From Acanthochromis polyacanthus (taxonomy: Eukaryota > Chordata > Actinopteri > Pomacentridae): 64,000 nt of DNA. The position numbers were made by a program, and so were the translations under genes. The stretch lies in the NCBI RefSeq assembly GCF_021347895.1, contig NC_067113.1:5376251-5440250 (forward strand), written 5' to 3'. The first letter of the stretch is position 1, and the number at the start of each line of letters is the position of its first letter. Under the pieces are notes generated by a model that worked only from the letters and a program-made list of their open reading frames with translations, made no database searches and had not been told where the DNA came from. Shown here in pieces: positions 32,665-41,765 of the stretch.

Positions 32665-33600
32665 CTAACCTCTCCCTGACCCTAGGCCCTAAACATGACC
32701 TCACCCTAAACCCTACAAGCCTAACCCTAGCACTAATCTTCAAATCCTAATCTCAGCCCTGTCAAATAGGAACACAGGAATAAAATGACAGACACACACA
32801 CACCTCACCCCTCTAACATCCACCGAGTCAACAAAATAACACCAGAAAAAACTCACCTAGAATGGTACTTATCCCGGAACAAAACTGACCGACAAAAATA
32901 CTCACAACGGCTTCCCATACGAGTCCTCGACCTACAAAGGAAATAGTCAGATTATCAATATCAGGACAGATTCGGGTTAATTCCACTAACCTAACCTTAA
33001 CAATAGTGTGTTTAGCGGCTTACCCTAATTAGGTTAACTACTTTTTAAAACCCTAGTTGGATGGCTTTTTTGCTGGTTTAGATTTTGTGGTAGGTTACTT
33101 TTCAGAACCCTAGGTGGATAGCTTCTTTGCTGATTTATGTTTCATGTTATGGCTCTTGACTCTTTTGATTATTTTTAACGAGCTGGTTTTAACTAGGCTG
33201 TTTGCCATTATTTCTTACTGGTTTTTGAGGCCTGTTGGCACCAGTGTGACTTTTTGGTTCTGGGGTTCCCTCTCCGCTTCCTCCGTTTTTTCCTTCAGCC
33301 AATACCGGCCTGGTGAAATGTCCCAGGTTGACACCGCTATTGGCTTATTTACCTTGTCTCTCGTTTTCCCTCAGCCAATACCGGCCTGGTGATATGTCCC
33401 AGGTTGACACCGCTATTGGCTTATTTACCTTGCTTCTTCCTGAGGTCCCTGAGGACGCTTTGTTTTGATGGGGCTTGGAGAGCATTGACTAATGAGCGTT
33501 GGCCCGCGCCTTTGCCCTGATTCCCTACACCAAACTGTCCCGTTTCGGGATGGGGGGGGGGGGGGGGGGGGGGGTCTTAGAGTGCGTTTCTTTTATGATC
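32665..33600 (+). repeat. Upstream pseudo-LTR region of PLE-2
   Basis: CCCTAA-rich stretches (32690-32745 and 32985-33050) lead to sequence that recurs downstream of PLE-2: GAGCATTGACTAATGAGCG and CCGTTTCGGGATGGGGGG at 33480-33573 match 35040-35117. A tandem duplication of about 75 bp (CAGCCAATACCGGCCTGGTG at 33297 and 33372) and a run of about 20 G (33551-33573) are present. Direct repeats around the coding part are usual for Penelope elements. Confidence 0.65.
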
Positions 33601-33613
33601 CGTTTCTTTTGTT

Positions 33614-34437
33614 TTGACGCATGCTTTGTTACATAAATCCAGCTTTCACCCTCCGCACTCATTTGCTGGTATTGTTAAATCGCAATTACTTCGGTTTCAT
33701 CGCATTTGTACTAAACTGGAGGACAGAGAAGCGGCGACGCGCGTTTTGTTTCTGGCCCTTAGAAAGAGGGGTTATAATCGTAGTTTCCTTAGGTCTATTC
33801 GGAAACGTACCTTGTCCGCTATTGATTCTGGACTGCGTGGTTCGTATGACCCTCCTACTTCTGAGAAGGTTCCAATTCCTATTATATCTTTGTATTCTTC
33901 CTTTGCGACCCGGGCGAGTAGACAGATTTGGCAGAATTTCCGGGACTCTTTGACAGGTTCTACCCTTGCGACTAGGTTCATACCCCTGTCTGCCTTTAGA
34001 AGGAATCCTAACCTGAAGGATATTTTGGTCTCGGCAAAGTTCTCACGGACCCCACCACACTTATTGCCTTTAGGGACACCATCTCGTACTGTGGTCAAGA
34101 ACAGTTCCATGGGGATTACTTAGGGTTTGCCTCAGCTTTCCCCCCCCCCGACTGTTGTAATTGTGTTTATGTTATCCAATGTGGACAGTGTGATCTTTTT
34201 GTGGGACAGACTGGCTTTTCTTTGCAATCTTGCCTTTCTTACCATAGACGCAGTCTTCGCAGAGGTGATGGACGGAACTCCCACTTGCTTCAGCATTTTT
34301 GGGATCATGGACTGTGGAATCTCCATTTGTATGGTTTGGAACATAAACTGGATTGGACGGACACACAGAGAACAGTGGCTGTTAGGAAATGGATACGTAG
34401 GCTTGGCACTACCTATCCAGGTGGCCTTAATTAAGTT
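33614..34437 (+). pseudogene. Penelope-like element PLE-2: polymerase C-terminus plus GIY-YIG nuclease
   Basis: The first frame (33614-34123) carries the polymerase thumb and linker region (SQLLRFHRICTKLEDREAAT, then RGYNRSFLRSIRK) and continues with VPIPIISLYSSF and LSAFRRNPNLKDILVSAKF, which aligns with the same linker in PLE-1. The catalytic palm is absent. After a frame change near 34110, CVYVIQCGQCDLFVGQT (about 34150-34212) and HLLQHFWDHGLWNLHLYGLE give the GIY-YIG nuclease, ending GGLN-stop at 34434. The nuclease Tyr of the usual YVGQT reads Phe (FVGQT). Base use is less A-rich than PLE-1, so the two are separate insertions of related elements. Confidence 0.85.
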
Positions 34438-34708
34438 ATTGCCTTGAGGATTGAATCACTTGTACACAGGATTCCGAGTTTCTTAGCAACCTCTCTGCCC
34501 GTTTTCCCTCCTTCTGGGTGGTTTGGAAATGGGGAGAGGAGGTAGAGCTAGAATCCGCGTTTGGATAAGGGTGGAATCGAGCCCATGCCTGGGCGCGCCA
34601 CCCGAGCTCTGCTTCCTTCTTTTCTTGATATTATGTTTTGTATCTTTGGTTGTATTTGACTGTGGTTGACTGATCTGACGTGCTTGACCGAACTGTTGAT
34701 TGGGCTAC

Positions 34709-35135
34709 TAACACACCCTGGGATTTGATCAACCCCAGTGGGGGCCTTCCCTAGGGGAGAGTGTCTAGTGATAATGGCCGAAACACTATGATCCTAAGGT
34801 TCACTACTGATGATTGTGTCTGCAAATTTTGGACTTTACTGACTTACTGGAACCTTTGACCTTAACATTAGTGGGTTGAGCGCCTCACCCTAATTATTTT
34901 AACCCTGACCTTTGTACTTCTGTGTTGACTTTGGCCTTATTTGGCTAACTCTACTTTTCAGAACCCTGGCTAGTTATGTTTCGCGTTACGGCCTTTGGTT
35001 CCGTCCTCCCAGACGTTTTATTTCCTTGATGGGGCTTGGAGAGCATTGACTAACGAGCGCTGGCCCGTGCCTTTTCCCTGATTCCCTACACCAAACTGTC
35101 CCGTTTCGGGATGGGGGGGTCTTAGTGTGAGTTTC
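34709..35135 (+). repeat. Downstream pseudo-LTR of PLE-2
   Basis: The first 145 bases match 28733-28880 of PLE-1, including the hammerhead-like motif: GTC 34763-34765, TAGTGA 34766-34771, TCACTA 34801-34806, CTGATGA 34807-34813. The later part (34855-35117) matches the region upstream of PLE-2. This confirms that both coding remnants belong to one Penelope group. Confidence 0.75.
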
Positions 35136-35323
35136 TTAATGAATGAAGGCAAGGAGTTCACAGTTACATAGTAGAAATGTGACACATAGGAAGAAAGTAA
35201 AAGAAAGGAGTTGTAATAAATATGAATTTGTTGCATAGGGAGCAAGTGAAGGAAAGGAGTAAACGCTAGTATTGTCTAAGTGAGGTGCACAGGCAGAATG
35301 TAAAAGCCTTGACTCATAGAAAG

Positions 35324-35738
35324 TGTGATGGCCCCCGTGTGTCTGTATTAGGTGAACTAATCTGTTCTCTTTGAGGTGCTGGGATTGGCCAGGTGTAATT
35401 TTTGAGATGTGGAGCACCTGGGCCCGCTGCTCCACCTTAGCTATATATACTTGCTTCCTGTGATCTGTCTTGGCTCTGGGCTCTCTCTGCTCCCAGTTCC
35501 AGTCGCCTGAGCCACATGCACCATTTATTTAGCTTCTTTTGTTAGTGCACCTTTCAACACCTCGCATCACATCATTTCCACACAGCCATATACACACTGA
35601 TATTACAGACAAGACACACTCCATGTTTACAGTTATTTTTGTTTATCTTATCTTAATTTGTAATAAATTATTTGATTATTTTTGGAAAGCGGACTTCTCT
35701 TGTTCCTTTGTCATGGCTATTGAGCCAGGTTGTGACAA
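35324..35738 (+). repeat. Solo LTR inside the Helentron
   Basis: It starts TGTGATGG and ends TTGTGACA, with AAAG on both outer sides (35320-35323 and 35739-35742). A TATATATAC box (near 35443) and an AATAAATT signal (near 35663) fit an LTR. Helentron-like coding is on both sides, so it landed within that element. Length 415 bp; no internal genes. Confidence 0.75.
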
Positions 35739-36120
35739 AAGTATCATGGAAATAGCAAGTATAATATAATAGCAAGTAGCACACAGAGGAAGGAAGAAGT
35801 GAAAGATAAGTCACAGCAGTTTGATTTTGTGATGGAGCAATTTTTAGAGAAGGTCAAAGATGGTCCAGATTTTGTGTGTGCTATAGGTTGTTCAGCCATC
35901 AAGTTTTTCAGTGTAAAAGAGGTAATTATAGGGAGAGACAGGACATAGTTGCAATTGCAGATGCATGTATTCATGAAGTAGTGCAGATTGTGTAATGCCA
36001 TGTCAATGGCTGGATACAGTTAGAGGCAAGCTGTGGATTTGTTTTAGTTGCCATGGTAAGGTTAGTAATGGTGAAATTCCAGCTGAGAGTGCAGTCAACA
36101 AATTGGGACTTGACATTACG

Positions 36121-36601
36121 GGGTGGAATGAATATTCGGCGTTACTGTCTTCCCTTCGCCCCACATTGGCTGATCCCGTCGTGTGACCACATACACATGT
36201 CTATGTGATCCCCTAGTCCTCCCCCCAGACCAAAATACAAATATTCTGAGCTCGTCTCTTCCCTTCACCTTCGGCCCACTTTGGCTCATCCATTCGTGAT
36301 TGTTACCACCACCCGAATGGCCCGGTGGCTGCTGACTTCACTTCGTTGCATAAACACAAGACAAGATGCTGAAGACCTTTGCTGCTTGGGAATTCTTCAG
36401 TTTAACTGAAGACAAAACGAAGGCAGTGTGCAAAATTTGTGTCCAGGAGACCAGACGAATGGATCCGAATACTCAAGCAGGTCTCCTTGGGTCCAGGAGA
36501 CCCCCTCCCCTGGAAGTTACAAGGCGGAACGAATATTTGAATATTCGTCTTTAATAGGGCCCGAATGTCCGGAGACCAGAAATGACTATTCGGGCCAGCC
36601 C
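36121..36601 (+). mobile_element. Non-autonomous hAT derivative with a BED-finger piece
   Basis: The ends GGGTGGAATGAATATTCGG and, mirrored, GGGCTGGCCCGAATAGTCA are imperfect inverted repeats of a type seen in fish hAT elements. The outer 7-8 bases differ only by transitions (CATTACG versus TATTGTG), consistent with an old duplication. An internal frame from 36366 gives WEFFSLTEDKTKAVCKIC, the first half of a BED zinc finger typical of hAT transposases. The remaining transposase is missing. Confidence 0.65.
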
Positions 36602-37264
36602 TATTGTGTGGAAGAAGATAGTGAAGTAGTGGCAAATGAGAGTGATGAAGTAAAAGGTGTTGATACATCAGGAGATGATGATGAGCTTTTACATGATAGG
36701 CAGCAGCACTACATGTTTCAGGATACGTCTCATGCCTGTTGTCCTTGGTCAGGAAGCACTGAATCAATATTTTGATGATATATTAAATCTGGCTCCAGCA
36801 GAAGGAAATATTAATGAAATTAGTTTCTGATTTGGACAATGAAGCTAAATGCACAGGCCTGCAACACATATCATGAAAGTAGGCAGCATTGTTTGACGTT
36901 GTCGCGTTATTTTAATAACCGGATTTTGCACGCCGATGGTCGATTTGCTAGGAATGTAGAATACTTTTTTTTTTTTGCTCAGTACATGTCAGAGGTAGAG
37001 CAGGTTGTGTCAAACGTGTCAGTAGCATTATGGAAAGGAAACGGAGGTAGTAAGGCCCACAAACTTGGTGAAGATCAGGTAAATGAAGAGTCCCTGTTCG
37101 CAGTCTGTTGGGCATGATAATTTAAGATTTTGCTGAAAATGTATTTACTGTAGGGCAGATGTAAAGGATGCCTCGCCCGGGTTAGGGAAACCGGGGCCTT
37201 CCCCTGGAGCCAGGTCTGGGGGGAGCTCGTAGAAGAGCGTCTGGTGGCCTAGCTTTGGGGTCCC

Positions 37265-38218
37265 GTGGGGCTCGGTCGGGCACAGCCCGAAGAAGTAACA
37301 CGGGGCCACTGCTCAGTAGGCCCACCACCTACAGGGCAGGAAGTCGGGGTCGGGTGCTACGTATGTCCATCGGGCAGTAGGCAGGAGCGGGTGCCTGGGT
37401 GTGCCACCCCCTGGTGGCGTAGACTAGCTCTGGGGATGTGGAACATCACCTCACTGGTGGGAAACGAACCTGAGCTGGTGCGGGAGGTGGAGAGATACCG
37501 GCTAGATATAGTTGGGCTCACCTCCATGCACAGCAAGGGTTCTGGAACCAGAGTCCTGGAGAGGGGTTGGACTCTCTCCTATTCCAGAGTTGCCCAAAGT
37601 GAGAGGCGCCGGGCGGGTGTGGGGATACTCACAAGCCCCCGGCTGAGCGCCGCTTTGGTGGAGTTCTCCCTGGAAACCGAGAGGGTCGCCTCTCTGCGAC
37701 TTCGTGTTGCAGAGGGGAAAACTGACTGTTGTCTGTGCGTATGCGCCGAACAGCAGTTCAGAGTATTCGGCCTTCTTGGAGTCTCTGGGTGGTGTCCTGG
37801 AAGGGGTACCGCCCGTCATAGTTTGGCCATAACAAACAGCATGTTCGAGCATAAGGTTGCTCATAAGTGTACTTGGTACCAGAGCACCTTAGGCCAAAGG
37901 TCGATGATCGACTTTATAGTCGCATCGTCAGACCTGCGGTCTTATGTTTTGGACACTCGGGTGAAGAGAGGTGCAGAGCTGTCAACTGATCACCACCTGG
38001 TGGTGAGTTGGATCCGATGGCGGGGAAGACTGCCGGACAGACCTGGTAAACCCAAATGTGTAGTGTGGGTGAACTGGGAACGTCTGGCGAGGACCCTGTC
38101 CATAAGGTTTTCAACTCCCACCTCAGGAGGAGTTTCTCCTGCATCCCAGGGGAGGTTGGGGACATGGATTTTGAGTGGTCCATGTTCAAAGCCTCCATTG
38201 CAGAAGCAGCTGCTATGA
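37265..38218 (+). pseudogene. LINE endonuclease, decayed
   Basis: The 317-codon frame contains LALGMWNITSLVGNEPELV (the Asn strand), LDIVGLTSMHSKGSGT (usual catalytic Glu replaced in this copy), MFEHKVAHKCTWYQ and LGQRSMIDFIVASSDLRS, ending STDHHLVVSWI (catalytic Asp-His). The GDFN segment expected before [13 protein letters not shown] is deleted, seen as the jump at [12 protein letters not shown]. The nuclease is therefore defective although the frame is long. Confidence 0.8.
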
Positions 38219-38638
38219 GCTGTGGTCTGAAGGTCACTAGTGCCTGTTGCAGCGGCAATCCAAAGACCCACTGGTGGACACCAGCGGTGAGGGAGGCCGT
38301 CAGGCTGAAAAAGAAGACTTTTCGAGCCTGGTTGGCTCGGGGGTCTCACGAAGCAGCTGACAGGTACCGGCTGGCCAAAAGGGCAGCAGCTGTGGGAGGA
38401 GTTCGGGGAGGCCATGGAGAAGGACTTTCGGTCGGCCTCGGGGAAGTTCTGGCAAACCGTTCGATGCCTCAGGAAGAGGAAGCAGGGCTTCGCTCAGGCT
38501 GTGTACAGTTGGGGTGGAGAACTGTTGACCCGTACTGGGGATATCGTCGAGCGGTGGAAAGAGCACTTCGAGGAACTCCTGAACCCAGTAAACACGTCCT
38601 CTATGGAGAAGGGAGAGCCTGAAGACTTCCCCAAGTGA
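38219..38638 (+). pseudogene. LINE linker between endonuclease and polymerase
   Basis: Shifting frames give TPAVREAVRLKKKTFRAWLA (38281-38340), then ASGKFWQTVRCLRKRKQGFA and IVERWKEHFEELLNP (38540-38590), a spacer common to these fish LINEs. It stops at 38636 where the polymerase core should start. Confidence 0.75.
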
Positions 38639-39232
38639 AGGAGTTTAAGTATCTCTTGTTCACGAGCGATGGGAAAATTGAGCGAGAGATGGACAGGCAG
38701 ATTGGTGCGGCGTCAGCAGTAATGCGGGCGTTGTACCGAACCATCGTGGTGATGAGGGAGCTAAGCCATAAGGCAAAGCTCTCGATTTACCATTCCATCT
38801 ACGTTCCAACCCTCACCTATGGTCATGAGCTTTGGGTAAGAAAGAACAAGATCGCAGATACAAGCGGTCGAAATGAGTTTCCTCCGTAGGGTGGCTGGGC
38901 TCAGCCTTAGAGATAGGGTGAGGAGCTCAGACATCCGGGGGGAGCTCGGAGTAGAGCCGCTGCTCCTTTGCATCGAAAGGAGCCAGTTGAGGTGGTTTGG
39001 CCATCTGATTCGGATGCCTCCAGAGAGACTTCTTTTGGAGGTTTTCCGAGCATGTCTGTCTGGGAGGAGACCCCGGGGTAGAGCCAAAACTTGCTGGAGG
39101 GATTATATATCTTGTCTGGCCTGGGAACGCCTCGGGATCCGCCAGGAAAACCTGGAAAGCATTGCTGGGGGGAGGGACGTCTGGAACGACCCGTTTCGCC
39201 TGCTGCCTCCGCAACCCGGCCCCGGATAAGTG
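38635..39232 (+). pseudogene. LINE C-terminal region
   Basis: The first frame (KEFKYLLFTSDGKIERE, then RALYRTIVVMRELSHKAKL and YVPTLTYGHELWV) is the thumb and connection part after the polymerase. It changes frame near 38880 to MSFLRRVAGLSLRDRVRSSD and LRWFGHLIRMPPERLLLEVF, ending PPQPGPG-stop just before the (GGAT)n tail. Confidence 0.8.
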
Positions 39233-39289
39233 GAAGAAATGGATGGATGGATTGAAGGTTTTACTGTGTTTTTGATGAATTTCCAAAAT

Positions 39290-39991
39290 CTAACTGCACA
39301 TGTCAGAGACTTGGCATTGTGCACACAGCATTTATAGCTTAACTGTATTGCTGTTACAGAAACTTGGCTGGCTTCTGGCTCTTCATTTGATCATGTTAAC
39401 ATGGATGGTTACACTTTCAATAACAGTCCTTGGTTTGTAGAATCCAGCACTTGTAGCATTAAAAGCCCAACATCATGGTGGAGTAGGTATTTATAGTGTA
39501 GACAATGTGGCATATGATGTTATTCAAGTATCAGATATGACTTTGGAATGCTTGGTCTACAGCTATCTGACTTATGACTTACTGTTCGCAATCATTTATT
39601 GCTCACCATCCTATCCCATGTCTTTAAGAAGCATCTTGGCAAGTTACTTGATTGGCTAGATCCACTAAGTAACACTATTGCTGTCATGGGAGATTTTAAT
39701 GATGACATTTTGAAGTCATCAAGCATCTGTTCTTTTGTAACAGATAAAGGGTATGTGCAAGTTGTGACACAGCCCACAACAGAGGGAGGCACATTAATTG
39801 ACCATGTTTATGTTAAAACATCACATTATGAAGTGGAGCCAATTGTGTGGCCTACATATTTTAGTGACCACGAGGGCGTGGTTTGTTGTTTTAAAGACAA
39901 GACCAAGCAATGTCACACCGTTTACTGCTGTAGTGTTAAAACACGCATGCACAATTTTTACAGGGATCAGGAAGACTTTTTTGGTAGTTAA
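39290..39991 (+). pseudogene. Helentron endonuclease domain, frameshifted
   Basis: Some Helentrons encode an APE-like endonuclease besides Rep/Hel. Here FQNLTAHVRDLALCTQH (39275-39330) leads to IAVTETWLASGSSFDHVNMD (catalytic Glu; 39350-39408). Other frames contain GGVGIYSVDNVAYDVIQVSD (39478-39537). The longest frame (39599-39991) gives NTIAVMGDFNDDI, TEGGTLIDHVYVK and PTYFSDHEGVVCC, which are the Asp/Asn and Asp-His motifs. I assign it to the Helentron rather than a LINE because of the adjacent Rep pieces and text memory; a LINE origin is the alternative. Confidence 0.65.
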
Positions 39992-39999
39992 TATATGAA

Positions 40000-41215
40000 G
40001 AAAGTAAAAGCAAGATGTTTTGTTTGTTGTTGGACATATAAAGTTTGTGTTTTCAGCAGTTTTAGTTCAAATTTTATGGTTTAGTCTAGTTCTTATACTA
40101 ATTTCTAATAGGCCAGAGGTTTTGTTTCCTGTATTACAACAGAATTGATCAGTCAAAACCATAAAAAGTAAAGAAAGATTGTACCACTAATTTACAACAG
40201 GCCTCATTTCACATATGAGGTGCAAAATGGTTGGCGATATTGTCCCATAGAGAGACATTGAATAATGAGATTTCATAGAATACATATGATTAATGTAATG
40301 TGTAGAATGTGGCAACAATTTAAAATCCAGCCATGCATATGTTGTTCTAATGTAGGTTTTGCTTTACTTTCCATGTGGTGGCAAAAAGCACCGGTAATGG
40401 TACTCCTGGTTTACCAGGATGGGGTTCGATGCCCTGCTGCTAATTTTGGCTTAAACATGAGAAGTGCTGAAATATGTTATCAGCCACTGCCCTCTACTGT
40501 TAATAACTTCAATAAGAGTAGCACAACATGCAACTGAACAGCAGGCTAAGTATGTCACACAATCAAACATGTCATGTTATTTTGGAAATTAGTGGTAATA
40601 TGACTATAAATATTGGCTTGTAGATGTAGTCAACATCACTGCCTTTTTTGCATCTTGTTGTGCTACATAAGCCATCAAAATTTGATGAGTAGAACTGAAA
40701 GGACCTTGCCACAGTAGATGTTCCAAATGTTGCAGAATGTGCTATTGAGACATTTTGCCACACATATGTGCGCTTCCCATATAATATCCAATATTTTTCC
40801 AGTTGAAAAATGTGTGCAAATCTTCAGTCATGGCATTATGATGAGGGATTGGAGAATTTTCATTTTAGTTATTTAGTACTTCCTGTGTCATGCTGAGGCA
40901 TGTAAAATGGCCTCAAAGTGTCACTACAACTGAATGTGTATTGACCTATGAATGTGATTAGGACTGAACTCTGATCACATGTAAATTTTTTAGTCAGATT
41001 GATACATATATAGTCTAGTAAGATAGAATTTCCTTTTTCATAGTGTTACGTGTCCGCAAGTCAATGACGTGAAGGACAGGGAACGTAACAAAAAGAAAAT
41101 CTGCACCTTTGCAAAAAAACAAAAAGGTGGAGTGGAGCTATGACTGTCCATAGCCACTCACTAATTTTGCTAGAAGAAAGCAAACTAAAGAGGCCTCAAA
41201 CAAAGGTAGAATCGT

Positions 41216-41247
<32 letters not shown>

Positions 41248-41568
41248 TTTGGGGGGGGGTATTAAGTGCAACCATTTCCTTGGAGATAAACCCTCACAAA
41301 ACTCTAGTATTTACCTTCTCCCTCAAAACAGATAACGACTCTCACATAAACCAAGCGAAACCAACTGAAGGCATTAGTTCTTTGGTGTCTCACACCAAAC
41401 TGAGGGAGAAAACCTCCTTTTATAGACTACCCAGGCTGATAAGCACCAGCTGGGTGCAATGAGGACAGGTGAACTGAGTGAGTCTCGTTAGGAGTGGTGG
41501 AGGTTACAGACTACCTCCATCTGTAACAATAGCAAGACATTCAAAATGGCTGCCAGGTGGCACTATGA
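40000..41568. other. Non-coding tail-like DNA, Helentron-related
   Basis: No gene is seen. A 6-bp hairpin CCTCAT / ATGAGG (40202-40220) could be a Helentron 3' hairpin. Sequence near 40735-40800 (GAGACATTTTGCCACACA, CCAATATTTTTCC) has a weak counterpart at 47505-47560, and 40925-40985 (TGAATGTGTATTGACCTATG, then CTGATCACATGTAAA) matches 46500-46560. Such phrases occur in fish Helitron-derived repeats. G-rich and T-rich runs lie near 41220-41262. Confidence 0.5.
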
Positions 41569-41691
41569 GCCTTTTCCAAACCGCCCCCTACACACTCCCC
41601 CTACCCACTACCCCTCCGTTTGTGCGTCCTAGCGGAGACTCCGCCATATTAAGGGGCATCCCAAACCGATCCGCGGGGAGGGGTAGTGGGC

Positions 41692-41698
41692 TATAAAA
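41692..41698 (+). promoter_or_regulatory. TATA box of the H1-b Myb-like gene
   Basis: TATAAAA lies about 70 bases upstream of the ATG, just inside the left TIR, at the place of TTAAATAG in H1-a. Confidence 0.6.
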
Positions 41699-41765
41699 CC
41701 CTCCACAAGCGAGTCTGCACGGATGCTGACTCGCTGAACATGTGCAGCGCCGAATTGTGTGTGCC

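Larger units (their letters stand above)
35140..37118 (+). pseudogene. Helentron Rep/helicase N-terminal region, interrupted
   Basis: Helitron proteins nick and unwind DNA for rolling-circle transposition. The first part has basic repeats that resemble RKKVKER...KYEF units (35180-35230). Then DKSQQFDFVMEQFLEKVKDG (35810-35870), a Cys-rich segment GKLWICFSCHGKVSNGEIPA (36027-36095) and VNKLGLD follow, with stops between. After the hAT insertion come EEDSEVVANESDEV, a block near LLHDRQQHYMFQDTSHA, and FDDILNLAPAEGN. The Helitron_like_N block LTLSRYFNNRILHADGRFAR, with AQYMSEVEQVVSNVSVALWK, is at 36895-37050. The frame dies at about 37118. Many stops mark long inactivity. Confidence 0.8.
37152..39259 (+). 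mobile_element. APE-type LINE (RTE/I-like) lacking its polymerase core
   Basis: GC-rich 5' region, endonuclease, linker, then directly the C-terminal region and a (GGAT)n tail at 39236-39252. TTTACTGT occurs immediately before and after (37144-37151 and 39260-39267) and may be the target duplication. The reverse-transcriptase catalytic region is gone: EDFPK-stop at 38636 is followed at once by KEFKYLLFTSDGKIE. Family memory suggests RTE- or I-like; not resolved. Confidence 0.78.
35137..39991 (+). mobile_element. Helentron (Helitron-like) remnant, split by three insertions
   Basis: Pieces in order: N-terminal basic repeat region (35137-35320), solo LTR, zinc-finger region (35743-36117), hAT derivative, Helitron_like_N region (36602-37118), LINE, then an endonuclease of Helentron type (39330-39991). 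The frame can be followed across the LTR and hAT breaks, so these interrupt one gene. The Rep HUH motifs and helicase are absent, so most of the middle was lost before or during the LINE insertion. Confidence 0.75.

Noticed and set aside
32690..33050. CCCTAA-like blocks suggesting an interstitial telomere
   Set aside because: The units are irregular and interrupted, and related text occurs in the PLE-2 pseudo-LTR, so a retroelement origin is more likely.
41478..41696. 72-codon frame over the left end of H1-b
   Set aside because: It runs across the TIR and is explained by the GC-rich terminal repeat.
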